Assembly (NCBI RefSeq): GCF_027923225.1
Contig: NZ_BSDI01000029.1
Location: 161,872-225,871, forward strand
DNA: 64,000 nt
Source of the DNA: Phytohabitans aurantiacus
GTDB taxonomy: Bacteria; Actinomycetota; Actinomycetes; Mycobacteriales; Micromonosporaceae
Direction: 5' to 3'
Both the position numbers and the translations under genes were made by a program. Below are positions 1 to 8,202 of the stretch, piece by piece. The notes below the pieces were generated by a model. That model ran no database searches. It saw only the letters and a program-made list of their open reading frames with translations, and was not told where the DNA came from. Position 1 is the first letter of the stretch. Every line of letters starts with the position of its first letter.

Positions 1-876
1 CTGTCTGTCGGCGACGCAGTCGGCGCCCAGTTCTTCGTTCCCGGCACCTCGCTGGGAATTCTGGATGGCAGCCATGCACCTGAGCAGGCGTGGCCGTGGA
101 CCGATGACACCGAGATGGCCTGCTGCCTGGTCGAGGTCCTGCGTCGATACGACCACGTGCATCAGGACGCCCTGGCCGCCACGTTCGCCGAGCGTTTCGA
201 TCCGTACCGTGGCTACGGCGGCGGCGCGGTGGTCATCCTGCGAAGCATCCGCAACGGCATCGGCTGGCGCGCGGCCGCCGAGGCCGCGTTTGGCGGCCAG
301 GGATCGATGGGCAACGGCGCCGCGATGCGCGTCGCACCATTGGGAGCCTGGCACGCCGGTGATTCCCGTACGGCGGCGCTGGAAGGTATGCGCTCGGCCG
401 AGGTCACCCATGCCCACGCCGAAGCGGTGCTGGGCGCCGCCGCGGTCGCGGTGGCCGCCGCCGAAGCCGGCTGGGCACGGCAGGTTCAGGATCGTCCCGC
501 ACCGCGGGACTACCTGGATGCGGTACTGGCCTACCTGGTGCCCTGCCGTACCTATGCCGGCATCGTCCGCGCGCGGCGTCTGCTGGGTGTCAGTGTCGCC
601 GAGGCCGCCTACGAGTTGGGCAACGGCTCACAGGTCCTGGCGCAAGACACCGTTCCGTTCGCGTTGTGGGTCGCCGCGACGCATCTTCACGACTATCGAG
701 CGGCCATCCTGGCGTGTATCGAGGCCGGCGGCGACATGGACACCACGGCCGCCATCGTCGGCGGCATCGTCGCCGCCTACACCGGACGGGCCGACAACGG
801 CATTCCAGCGTCCTGGCTACACAACCGCGAGCCTCTTCCGAACGACCTGCGATCACCGGTCGGTCGGACCGAATGA
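1..876 (+). CDS. ADP-ribosylglycohydrolase family protein (5' end missing)
   Basis: The reading frame is open from the first base, so the start lies outside the window; 291 codons are visible. Members of this family remove ADP-ribose from proteins or small molecules using two metal ions. Two metal-site signatures are present: GDAVG followed by WTDDTEMA near the visible N-terminus, and GGDMDTTAAIVGGI near the C-terminus, matching the family pattern GxDxDT. Only a few residues should be missing, because the family normally starts just before the GDAxG motif. It is probably cytoplasmic and no signal peptide is visible. The next gene is on the same strand after about 245 bases with no visible functional link. 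Substrate cannot be inferred. Confidence 0.85.
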   Translation: MSVGDAVGAQFFVPGTSLGILDGSHAPEQAWPWTDDTEMACCLVEVLRRYDHVHQDALAATFAERFDPYRGYGGGAVVILRSIRNGIGWRAAAEAAFGGQGSMGNGAAMRVAPLGAWHAGDSRTAALEGMRSAEVTHAHAEAVLGAAAVAVAAAEAGWARQVQDRPAPRDYLDAVLAYLVPCRTYAGIVRARRLLGVSVAEAAYELGNGSQVLAQDTVPFALWVAATHLHDYRAAILACIEAGGDMDTTAAIVGGIVAAYTGRADNGIPASWLHNREPLPNDLRSPVGRTE

Positions 877-1122
877 TCAGCCCCTTTCGCGGCGCTGGCG
901 CACACCCCCTTTCGACCGCGCCGGGGCCGACCACGAGGGTGGCTACAGGCACCGCAGCGGCTCCCCGACTATGTCCCCCACCCCAGGGCCAACGGCTGCG
1001 AAGTAACCCAACACCCGCGTGGTTGGCGGTCAGCGAAAAAGATCCTGTGAGGCTGTAACGCCGCTCTCCTGACGAATAAGTCATCGGTGATGGGTTCGAA
1101 GGCCCATCCCCAGGGAGGATCG

Positions 1123-4100
1123 ATGAAAGTCAGAACGGCGCTGGCCGCGCTCGTCGCGTGCGCGTTGGCCACACCCGTGGCGCTGTCCATGTCCGCGTCC
1201 GAGGCCGAGGAGGCCCGTGCGGCGACGCCACCCGGCGAGAACCGCTGGTTGACGCTGGTGACCGGCGACCGGCTGCTGATCCAGACCAGCGGCGGGCAGG
1301 AGCGGGTCGTCACCGAGCGACACGGCAAGGGCCGCGACCACGTGCGCTTCCTGCAGCGGAAGGAGAGCGGCGACCTGTACGTCGTCCCGGATGACGCGGC
1401 GCCGCTGGTCGCCGCCGGCCGCGTCGACGGCCGGTTGTTCAACGTTTCCAAGCTGCTGGAGTTCGGGTACGACGACAGGGCGACGGGATCGGTGCGGCTG
1501 ATCGTCGCGTACGGTGGCGCGCAGGCCCGCTCGGCCGAAGCCCGCGTGACCGCCTCCGGTGCCCGGGTGGCCTCGGAGCTGCCCAGCGTCGGTGGCGACG
1601 CGATCGAGGTGTCCAAAAAGGACGCGTCCGGATTCTGGGGCGCCGTCACGAACGCGGCGACCGCCCGTGCCGGCGTGCGGCGGATCTGGTTGGACGGCAA
1701 GGTGACCGCCTCGCTCGACACCAGCGTGCCACAGGTCGGCGCGCCCGCCGCCTGGCAAGCCGGGCACACCGGCAAAGACACCACGGTTGCGGTGCTCGAC
1801 ACCGGGATCGACACCGACCACCCCGACCTGGCTGATGCGGTCGTCGGTGCGCGGGACTTCACCGGCAGCGAGAGCGGCGCCGACGACCGGTACGGGCACG
1901 GCACCCACGTGGCCGGCATCGTGACCGGCGACGGCGCCGCCTCCGGCGGGAAATACAAGGGTGTCGCACCGGACGCCAAGCTGCTCAACGGCAAGGTCCT
2001 CGACGATGCCGGCGACGGCTTCGAGTCCTGGATCATCGCCGGCATGCAGTGGGCAGCCGAGCAGGGCGTCGACGTGATCAACATGAGCCTCGGCGGCGAG
2101 TCCGGCGCGGGCGTCGAGCCGATGGACCAGGCGGTCGACCAACTGACCCGCGACACAGGCACGCTGTTCGTCATCGCCGCCGGCAACAGCGGACCGGAGG
2201 GAAAGGTGGCCAGCCCCGGCTCGGCGGATGAGGCGCTGACCGTCGGCGCGGTCGACAAGCGGGACGCGATCGCCGAGTTCTCCAACGTCGGCCCGCGCCT
2301 GGGCGATCAGGCGGTCAAGCCGGACATCACCGCACCCGGCGTCGACATCGTCGCGCCGCTGGCCAAGGGTGCCGTACTGAGCAACAGCTATCCGGTGGTG
2401 GATGGCCAGTATCTCCAGCTTCCCGGTACCTCGATGGCCACGCCGCACGTCGCGGGCGCGGCGGCGATCCTGGCCGGGCAGCACCCGGACTGGGACGCCG
2501 ACGAACTCAAACCGGCACTGATGGGCAGCGCCAAACCCAACCCCGACCTCAGCGTCTACCAGCAGGGCGCCGGCCGTCTCGACGTAGCCCGCGCCGTCAG
2601 CCAGCCAATCGTGTCGACACTGGGCTCGATAAGCAACGGCGTGGTGCGCTGGCCACACAGCGACGACGAACCGATCAGCGACAAGGTCGGATATCGCAAC
2701 CTCGGGTCTGAGCCGATGACGCTGGACCTGGCCGTCGACGTGCGCGGCCCCACCGGCGCTCCGGCGCCCGCCGGCATGTTCACCCTCGACCCGGCGCGGG
2801 TGACGGTACCCGCCGGCGGCACGGCCAGCGTGAAGCTGGTCACCGATACCACAGTGGACGCCCCGGACGGCGTCTACGGCGGCACCGTCGTCGCCACCGG
2901 CGGTGACGTGTCGATACGTACTCCCGTCGGTGTCGTGCGCGAGGAGGAGAGCTACGACGTCAAGCTGTCCTTTGTAGACGCCAATGGTGAGCCAGCCGCG
3001 ATGTACTTCGCCAGCTTCATCGACCTCGCCGTGGAGCGCAGACTGTGGGTCGTTCCCGCGCCGGGCACCGTGACGACCCGCGTGCCCAAGGGCCGGTACC
3101 TCTTCGAGGCGAATGTGTGGACCGAGCGGAAAATCGCGATTCTCAGCGAGCCGGAGGTGGTGGTGGACCGAGACCTTGAGCTGGTCGTCGACGCCCGGCG
3201 CGCCAAGCCGCTCGGCCTCACCCTGCTGGACCGGCCCGACGCGACCCTCGTAGGGGCGTTTCTGGTGTTCGACCGGAGGACCGCGTGGGGCGGTCACTTC
3301 GCGGTGATCGGGGGGTTCGACAATCTTGCCGACATCTCCGTCATGCCATCGGCGACCACCGCCTCGATGCCGGAGAAGTTCACCATGACGCTCCACGCTG
3401 ACCTGGCCCGCCCCGACGGTCAGGGCGGCTTCGACGGCAGCCCGTACCTGTACAAGATCCAGTGGGCGCAGGCCGGCAGGGTCACCACCAACGTGGACCG
3501 CCGCATCCGCGACCGGGATCTCGCGACCGTCCACAGCAGAATCGCCGCGGCCTACCTCGGCCAGCGTGTCGTCAAGAACCATGTTGTCGAGCTGACCGCG
3601 CCGGCGACCATCACCGAGTACTACAGCCCCGGCATGCCGTTCGAACCCTCCCTGGACCTGCCGGGGGATGACGGTGAGGACATCGGCGCCATCGGCAGCG
3701 CTCCGGTCACCTACAAGCGCGGTAAGCCGGTCGTCGAGCGCTGGAACGCCGGTGTGTTCGGGCCTTCGTTCCCGGGCTACGAGTGGAGTCTCGCCAGGCG
3801 GGAGGAAGACTGGCTGGGCTTCGACCTGCACATGTTCGGTGACCAGGGCCGGCAGCGCAGCGGCTCGTCCAGCACCGACACCGCCCGGCTGGTCCTGTCT
3901 CGGGACGGCGTGAAGGTCGGCGAGGAAGCCAGCATGTCAGCGGTCTTTCCGGTGCCGGCCGAGCGCGCCACGTACCGCCTGGAGGCGGCGGCGAAGCGGT
4001 CGGTGTCACCACTGTCCACAGAGGTCTCGGCGACGTGGACGTTCTCGTCCGCCCGCCCGACTGACGGGTCGGTCAGCAGGACGCCGCTGATGGCGGTGCG

Positions 4101-4401
4101 GTTCGCGCCCAAGCTCGACGACCTCAACCGGGCGCCGGCCGGCAGGCGGTTCGCGATACCGGTGCATGTGCAGTGGAATACCGGCTCGGAGCACGGCAAG
4201 CTGACCGGCTTGACGGTTGACGCCTCGTATGACGATGGCAAGACCTGGCAGCGGGTCCGGCTCGCTGGCTCCGGCGTCGACCGATTGGCGTTGCTCGACC
4301 ATCCCACCGGCAGCGGCCACGTCTCGCTGAAGGCGTCCGCTGTGGACAGTAACGGCAACGCGGTCGAGCAGACCATCCTCCGCGCGTACGCCCTGTCCTG
4401 A
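1123..4401 (+). CDS. Secreted S8 family serine protease (subtilisin-like), copy 1
   Basis: A 1092-residue secreted subtilase. The start is the ATG eight bases after a GGGAGG ribosome site; an earlier GTG/ATG in frame would put polar residues before the signal peptide. Residues 1-33 form a signal peptide, followed by a propeptide of about 170 residues. The catalytic domain (about 205-470) carries Asp226 (VLDTGID), His259 (GHGTHVAG), oxyanion Asn355 (AAGNSG) and Ser437 (GTSMATPHVAG). The remaining 600 residues are beta-sandwich-like, as in long actinomycete S8 proteases. A paralogue of nearly identical architecture lies at 34.7 kb, and both copies neighbour an ECF sigma/anti-sigma pair. It ends in a strong inverted repeat. 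Confidence 0.93.
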   Translation: MKVRTALAALVACALATPVALSMSASEAEEARAATPPGENRWLTLVTGDRLLIQTSGGQERVVTERHGKGRDHVRFLQRKESGDLYVVPDDAAPLVAAGRVDGRLFNVSKLLEFGYDDRATGSVRLIVAYGGAQARSAEARVTASGARVASELPSVGGDAIEVSKKDASGFWGAVTNAATARAGVRRIWLDGKVTASLDTSVPQVGAPAAWQAGHTGKDTTVAVLDTGIDTDHPDLADAVVGARDFTGSESGADDRYGHGTHVAGIVTGDGAASGGKYKGVAPDAKLLNGKVLDDAGDGFESWIIAGMQWAAEQGVDVINMSLGGESGAGVEPMDQAVDQLTRDTGTLFVIAAGNSGPEGKVASPGSADEALTVGAVDKRDAIAEFSNVGPRLGDQAVKPDITAPGVDIVAPLAKGAVLSNSYPVVDGQYLQLPGTSMATPHVAGAAAILAGQHPDWDADELKPALMGSAKPNPDLSVYQQGAGRLDVARAVSQPIVSTLGSISNGVVRWPHSDDEPISDKVGYRNLGSEPMTLDLAVDVRGPTGAPAPAGMFTLDPARVTVPAGGTASVKLVTDTTVDAPDGVYGGTVVATGGDVSIRTPVGVVREEESYDVKLSFVDANGEPAAMYFASFIDLAVERRLWVVPAPGTVTTRVPKGRYLFEANVWTERKIAILSEPEVVVDRDLELVVDARRAKPLGLTLLDRPDATLVGAFLVFDRRTAWGGHFAVIGGFDNLADISVMPSATTASMPEKFTMTLHADLARPDGQGGFDGSPYLYKIQWAQAGRVTTNVDRRIRDRDLATVHSRIAAAYLGQRVVKNHVVELTAPATITEYYSPGMPFEPSLDLPGDDGEDIGAIGSAPVTYKRGKPVVERWNAGVFGPSFPGYEWSLARREEDWLGFDLHMFGDQGRQRSGSSSTDTARLVLSRDGVKVGEEASMSAVFPVPAERATYRLEAAAKRSVSPLSTEVSATWTFSSARPTDGSVSRTPLMAVRFAPKLDDLNRAPAGRRFAIPVHVQWNTGSEHGKLTGLTVDASYDDGKTWQRVRLAGSGVDRLALLDHPTGSGHVSLKASAVDSNGNAVEQTILRAYALS

Positions 4402-4420
4402 CCCACCGCCCCCACATGTC

Positions 4421-4462
4421 AGGGCGTCCCTCAAGTAGTCGTAACTACTTGAGGGACGCCCT
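4421..4462. terminator. Perfect 19-bp inverted repeat, bidirectional terminator candidate
   Basis: Two perfectly complementary 19-base arms are separated by a 4-base loop (CGTA), beginning AGGGCGTCCC and ending GGGACGCCCT. It lies 20 bases past the stop of the S8 protease and between convergent genes. No T-run follows, so it would be an actinomycete-type terminator or an RNA-stabilising structure. Confidence 0.75.
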
Positions 4463-4477
4463 CGGTCTCGTCCGGCC

Positions 4478-4679
4478 GGGTTGTGGGGGGCGCGGACGGT
4501 GAGGCCGCGGGAGCAGCGGTCTCGCGCACGACGGACGTCGCGGTAGCTCAGAGCTCGGTCCTGGTTCTGGGCTTGCCCTTGCCCCGCGACGGGCCGTCGA
4601 TCAAGGCCATTCGCATGGATCAAGGGCGAACGCACGCGGAAAAGAGATCGAACCACGTGCGTTTGCCCTTGATCGACGG
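4478..4679 (+). repeat. Interspersed intergenic repeat, long form (copy A)
   Basis: About 200 bases that match, in opposite orientation, the element at 22.4-22.6 kb at roughly 85 per cent by eye. A core at 4499-4549 (GGTGAGGCCGCGGGAGCA ... CGTCGCGGTAGCTC) also occurs at three further intergenic sites. The right part contains an imperfect 21-base inverted repeat (4618-4638 and 4654-4674, starting GATCAAGGGC, two mismatches). No protein is encoded. Confidence 0.8.
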
Positions 4680-4780
4680 GGTGGGCGCGGCGGGCGCGGC
4701 GCGGCGGGCGCGGCGGGCGCGGCGCAGTGAGCGCGGCGCGGTGGGCGCGGCTAGCGCGGCGCGGTGCGGCGAACGGCGCG
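4680..4780. repeat. GC-rich simple-sequence tract
   Basis: A low-complexity run built from irregular repeats of GGCGCGGCG and GGGCGCGGC units between the copy A repeat and the anti-sigma terminator. With the flanking repeat and hairpins it fills the 430-base gap between the convergent protease and anti-sigma genes. No coding content is supported. Confidence 0.6.
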
Positions 4781-4783
4781 GGG

Positions 4784-4817
4784 GGAAAGCCGGTGTGGGG
4801 ATCCACACCGGCTTTCC
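4784..4817 (-). terminator. Hairpin after the anti-sigma gene
   Basis: A perfect 15-bp stem (GGAAAGCCGGTGTGG and its complement) with a 4-base loop sits 11 bases beyond the stop codon of the leftward anti-sigma gene. It is the probable terminator of that operon. Confidence 0.75.
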
Positions 4818-4828
4818 GGGCGAACCGA

Positions 4829-5461
4829 TCAGCCCCCGTTGCGGGGCAGCACCGGTCCAGGGACCTGCTCGCAGTCGGCGACCGGCCCGGTGGCGAGCCT
4901 GACCTGAGCCTTGGCCTGGTGCTCTTCGTCGTCGAGGTCGCCGATGATGGTGGTGGTGAAGACGAAGGTGCGTCCCTCCCCGATCAGTTCGGGGTGCAGC
5001 CTCAGGTAGGTGCCCTCGTCGCCCTTGGGCGGCGGCGAGATGGTCACCAGGTCGGCCGGCTGCTGGTCGAACGGCACGTACGTCGCACGCGGCTCCCGGC
5101 ACTGCTTGCCATTGGGTACGTAGTCGACGACCGCGTCGACGCCGAGCTGGCGCAGCCGCTCCTGCAGACCCTTGGGGTCGCTGTACTCCCTGATGTAGAT
5201 GCGGATCGAGCCGTCCGGGTCCTTGTCGGCGGCGAAGGCAGGGCCGTCTCCGGCGCCGAGCAGGGCCGGCCCGCCGATGCCAGCCGCGATGGCCAGGGCG
5301 GCCGCGGCGCCGAGCCCGACGGCGAAGCGCGCGCGGGGCCGGCTGGCGCGGAAGGTGCGGACGGGCGCGGCGGTCGAGGTGGCCCGCTCGGCTACGACGC
5401 CGCGCAGTTCGGCGAGAAGGCGCTCCTCGTACGGTGCGAGGGGGCGTTCGGTGGTGTTCAT
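4829..5461 (-). CDS. Membrane-anchored anti-sigma-like protein (CU044_5270-like)
   Basis: A 210-residue protein with a short cytoplasmic N-terminus (about 45 residues, Arg-rich), one membrane segment near residues 46-70 (FAVGLGAAAALAIAAGIGG) and an extracytoplasmic domain of about 135 residues with two cysteines. This layout and its position directly behind an ECF sigma gene (8-base gap) match actinomycete anti-sigma partners of the CU044_5270 type. The inferred role is to hold the upstream sigma factor inactive at the membrane. No zinc-binding HxxxCxxC anti-sigma motif is present, so direct sigma binding is inferred from context only. Transcription is leftward and ends at a hairpin. Confidence 0.7.
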   Translation of the reverse strand: MNTTERPLAPYEERLLAELRGVVAERATSTAAPVRTFRASRPRARFAVGLGAAAALAIAAGIGGPALLGAGDGPAFAADKDPDGSIRIYIREYSDPKGLQERLRQLGVDAVVDYVPNGKQCREPRATYVPFDQQPADLVTISPPPKGDEGTYLRLHPELIGEGRTFVFTTTIIGDLDDEEHQAKAQVRLATGPVADCEQVPGPVLPRNGG

Positions 5462-5469
5462 GATGCTCC

Positions 5470-6084
5470 TCAGGCGATCGACGAGGCAGGCATGGACAGG
5501 TGTCGTTCGGTGACGCCCTTGAGCAGCTTGCGGGCGCGGTGCAGGCGGACGCGGGCGACGATCGGCGTGATACCGAGCGCTGCCGCGGCCTCACCGACCG
5601 TGAGCCCGTCGACCGCGACCAGCTCGATCAGTTGGCGGGCCGACTCGGGCAAGGTGATGAGCGCCTCGTACGTGCGCCGGGCGGTCTTCTCGGCGTCGAT
5701 GCGCTCCTCGATGCGGGCGATGTCCTCGCTGCCCACCGCCCGGCGACCGCCGGCGCGTTGGGCCGCGTCGCGCTCGCGGACCCGCCGCTTGAACTCGCTG
5801 GCGACGACGTTGCGAGCCACGCCGTGCATCCAGCCGGCCACACTGCCCCGGTCGGGCCGGTAGGTGTGCGCGGAGGCGATCGCCGCCATGAACACGTCGG
5901 CGGTCAGATCCGCCACGGTGTGCGGGTCGGTGACCCGCCGGGCGATGAAGCGCCCGACCATGTCGACGTGGGCCCGGTAGAAGCGTTCGAACGCGTCTGG
6001 GTCCTGGCCGATCGTGGCCAGGTCGCGTTTCTCCCTCTCGGTGTCAGGCACTGGGCTCCGTCCATGTCGTAGGGATGGTTTCAT
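5470..6084 (-). CDS. ECF RNA polymerase sigma factor
   Basis: A 204-residue sigma-70 family protein. Region 2 (about residues 28-95) includes FERFYRAHVDMVGRFIARRV and the -10 recognition segment GSVAGWMHGVARN. Region 4 (about 140-190) contains LPESARQLIELVAVDGLTVGEAAAALGI and VRLHRARKLL, the DNA-binding helix-turn-helix. The 615-base size is normal for ECF factors. The ATG chosen has a weak ribosome site, and a GTG 33 bases downstream preceded by GGAG is an alternative. It is the first gene of a two-gene operon with the anti-sigma-like gene and is divergent from a CPBP protease across about 124 bases. The target promoter is unknown. Confidence 0.88.
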   Translation of the reverse strand: MKPSLRHGRSPVPDTEREKRDLATIGQDPDAFERFYRAHVDMVGRFIARRVTDPHTVADLTADVFMAAIASAHTYRPDRGSVAGWMHGVARNVVASEFKRRVRERDAAQRAGGRRAVGSEDIARIEERIDAEKTARRTYEALITLPESARQLIELVAVDGLTVGEAAAALGITPIVARVRLHRARKLLKGVTERHLSMPASSIA

Positions 6085-6208
6085 CCGTACTTGGGCGCCC
6101 GTGGACCGGTGTTACACAGCAACTTGGTCAAGGGTCCGTCGAAGTATGTACCGCAAGACCATCTCGCGGGTGGAGGGACGGCCGCGACCGCGCCCTGACA
6201 CTTGGCCC

Positions 6209-7069
6209 ATGCGACTACGGGTATTCACCGCCGCGGGCAGCGTCGTGTTCGCTGTCGCGTTCGCGGGGCTGCTGCTCACCGGGCACACCGAGGTGCGCAC
6301 CTCCGCCGATGACGAGGCACCCTTGGTACCGCTGGCGGCGGTCGTCGTACCGTTGGCGGTCGCTCTACTGCTCATCAGGCTGCTGCCGCCGCGACTTCCC
6401 ACCCTCGTCCGCGGCCGGGTTCGGGAGCGCCAGGCGTACGCCCTGGTTGGTCTCGCGTTCGCGTACCCGGCGCTGATCGTGCTCACCGGCACCGGCCTCT
6501 GGTACGGCATCCTCAAGGTGACCGTGCTGCTCGGCGGCGGTTGGCTGATCCTGCGGACCTGGCGCACGGACCGGGACGCCCGGCTCGCTGGTGCGGCGGC
6601 CGCCGCCCACCGGCGCGCGGTCGGCGCGGCCGCACGCTGGCTGGAGCCACTGCCCGCGCTCGCCGCGTGGGCGTACCTCACTTACTACAGCCCGCTCGCC
6701 GGTGACCGCGACCTGTCCGAATACCGTGAGCTCGACCGCGCCTACCTGGCCGTGACGATGCTGCTGACGTTTCTGACCGCCAGCGTCACCGAGGAACTGT
6801 TCTACCGCGTCATGCTGCAAACCCGGCTCGAGGAGCTGCTGGGGCGCTGGCCGGCGATCGTGGCGAGTGCGCTGCTGTTCGCGCTCATGCACATCAATCG
6901 GCTGCACGACGGGCCACCCGGCGTCATGCTGGCCGTCATCGTGCTGTTCAACGGCGGCTTCGGCCTGTTCGTCGGGTACCTGTGGGCCAGGTATCGCAGC
7001 CTGCCGGCCATCATCGCGGCGCATGGCGCGGTCAACTCCCTCATCCTCCTCCCCATCTTCCTCCCATGA
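6209..7069 (+). CDS. CPBP family intramembrane metalloprotease
   Basis: A 286-residue polytopic membrane protein. The ATG at this position places a hydrophobic first helix directly at the N-terminus; longer in-frame extensions overlap the divergent sigma gene and are unlikely. The C-terminal half carries the family motifs in order: EELFYR (the EExxxR glutamates), FALMHINR (the FxxxH motif) and AAHGAVN (the HxxxN motif). About seven or eight hydrophobic helices are predicted. CPBP (Rce1/Abi) proteins cleave or process substrates within the membrane; in bacteria roles range from prenyl-protein-like processing to bacteriocin self-immunity. No substrate gene is adjacent. Confidence 0.88.
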   Translation: MRLRVFTAAGSVVFAVAFAGLLLTGHTEVRTSADDEAPLVPLAAVVVPLAVALLLIRLLPPRLPTLVRGRVRERQAYALVGLAFAYPALIVLTGTGLWYGILKVTVLLGGGWLILRTWRTDRDARLAGAAAAAHRRAVGAAARWLEPLPALAAWAYLTYYSPLAGDRDLSEYRELDRAYLAVTMLLTFLTASVTEELFYRVMLQTRLEELLGRWPAIVASALLFALMHINRLHDGPPGVMLAVIVLFNGGFGLFVGYLWARYRSLPAIIAAHGAVNSLILLPIFLP

Positions 7070-7105
7070 TCAGGACTCGATGAACGTCCTGGCTACGCTG
7101 TCGGT

Positions 7106-7867
7106 ATGTTCGAAGCGAACCTGGTCTATGCCGCGATTCTCGGCTACCGCCCCCTGCGCCTCGACCTGTACGCGCCCGCCGGTGAGGGCCCCTGGCCGCT
7201 TGTCGTCTGGATACACGGCGGTGCCTGGCGTATGGGTGACCGCAAGAGCCTGCCGGACACGTACGGGACGCTGGGCTTCTTCGACCGCATCCAGCGCCGC
7301 GGGTACGCGGTGGCCAGCGTCGACTACCGGCTGTCCGCCGAGGCGACCTTCCCGGCCCAGCTGGACGACGTGCGGGCGGCGATCGGGTGGCTGCGGGGGA
7401 ATGCCGCCGGCTTCCACCTGGACGTGGGGCGCTTGGCGGTGTGGGGTGAGTCCGCGGGCGGCACTCTCGCCGCGCTGGCCGGGCTGGCGGCGGACGGGCC
7501 GCGGGTGCACGCGGTCGTCGACTGGTTCGGCGTGTCCGATCTATCCACCATGGACAGTGGTGACGCGGACGACCCGGGCACGGGGCCGCTGGGCGGCGTC
7601 CGGTCGCCGCGGGAGCGGGCGCTGGCCAGCCCGGTCGAGCAGGCCCACCCAGGCGCCCCGCCGTTTCTATGCGTGCACGGCACCGGCGACCGGCTTGTCC
7701 CGTACTCCCAGAGCGAGCGCCTGGCCGCGGCGCTGCACGCGCACGGCGTGCGCTGCGATCTCTACCCCGTGCCGGGCGCCGACCACTGCTTCGAGGGCGC
7801 GCCCGACGTCGCCGCGCTGATCGAGGCGTCCCTCGACTTCCTCGACGAAGTTCTCAAGCCAGAGTAA
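7106..7867 (+). CDS. Alpha/beta hydrolase (HSL-type esterase)
   Basis: A 253-residue cytoplasmic esterase-like protein. The oxyanion motif HGGAW (residues 37-41) is typical of the hormone-sensitive lipase/carboxylesterase group. The catalytic triad reads Ser116 in GESAGG, Asp195 in GTGDRLVP and His227 in GADHCFEG. There is no signal peptide. It follows the CPBP gene by 36 bases on the same strand and may be co-transcribed. Likely substrates are short acyl esters; nothing in the sequence narrows this further. Confidence 0.88.
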   Translation: MFEANLVYAAILGYRPLRLDLYAPAGEGPWPLVVWIHGGAWRMGDRKSLPDTYGTLGFFDRIQRRGYAVASVDYRLSAEATFPAQLDDVRAAIGWLRGNAAGFHLDVGRLAVWGESAGGTLAALAGLAADGPRVHAVVDWFGVSDLSTMDSGDADDPGTGPLGGVRSPRERALASPVEQAHPGAPPFLCVHGTGDRLVPYSQSERLAAALHAHGVRCDLYPVPGADHCFEGAPDVAALIEASLDFLDEVLKPE

Positions 7868-7899
7868 GTGGAGGGCGGGGCTCAAACGTTGATGTACGC

Positions 7900-8103
7900 A
7901 TGGTCATTGCACCGAAGGCCATGCCCGAGGGGTCCGTCCTCAGCTTCGTGGTCTTTGGCCGAGGGCAGAACGGGGACCTGGGCTCCACCATCACGCTGTT
8001 CGACAGTGAGCCGGGCACGTGCGTGCCGCTGACAGACGAGCAGGTGCAGGCCGAGATGGACGCGCAGCGGAAAGCCGCGGAAGGCACGGGCCGCCCGAAG
8101 TAG
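7900..8103 (+). CDS. Small hypothetical protein
   Basis: A 67-residue frame (begins MVIAPKAMPEG, ends GTGRPK) in the gap between the esterase and the giant fibronectin protein. I do not recognise it. It has an acidic and polar C-terminal half with one cysteine and no signal peptide or membrane segment. No convincing ribosome site precedes the ATG. It could be a remnant of a longer gene or a chance frame. Confidence 0.3.
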   Translation: MVIAPKAMPEGSVLSFVVFGRGQNGDLGSTITLFDSEPGTCVPLTDEQVQAEMDAQRKAAEGTGRPK

Positions 8104-8202
8104 GGTTCCGGCCCCGTGACGCGGAGGTGGCAGGCGCCCCTCCGGCGTCGCGGGTGCTGATGACGCAGAAATGAAGACTTTTTGAAAGGGCTGCCGGCGA
8201 CG

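Noticed and set aside
877..1122. Gene or RNA in the gap between the ADP-ribosylglycohydrolase and the first protease
   Set aside because: Overlapping frames here are extensions of shadow frames with no ribosome site; no stable hairpin or repeat was recognised.
1081..3831. Long open frame opposite the first S8 protease; similar long opposite frames at 10774-13467, 34751-37390, 39987-42503, 49913-52402 and 54893-57994
   Set aside because: These are mirror frames produced by GC-rich third codon positions. Their translations are low-complexity, rich in Arg, Gly, Ala and His, and show no domain, while the other strand carries clear motifs.
4478..4679. Repeat copy A as an insertion sequence or tRNA-linked attachment site
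   Set aside because: No transposase or tRNA gene is present, and no target duplication could be seen.
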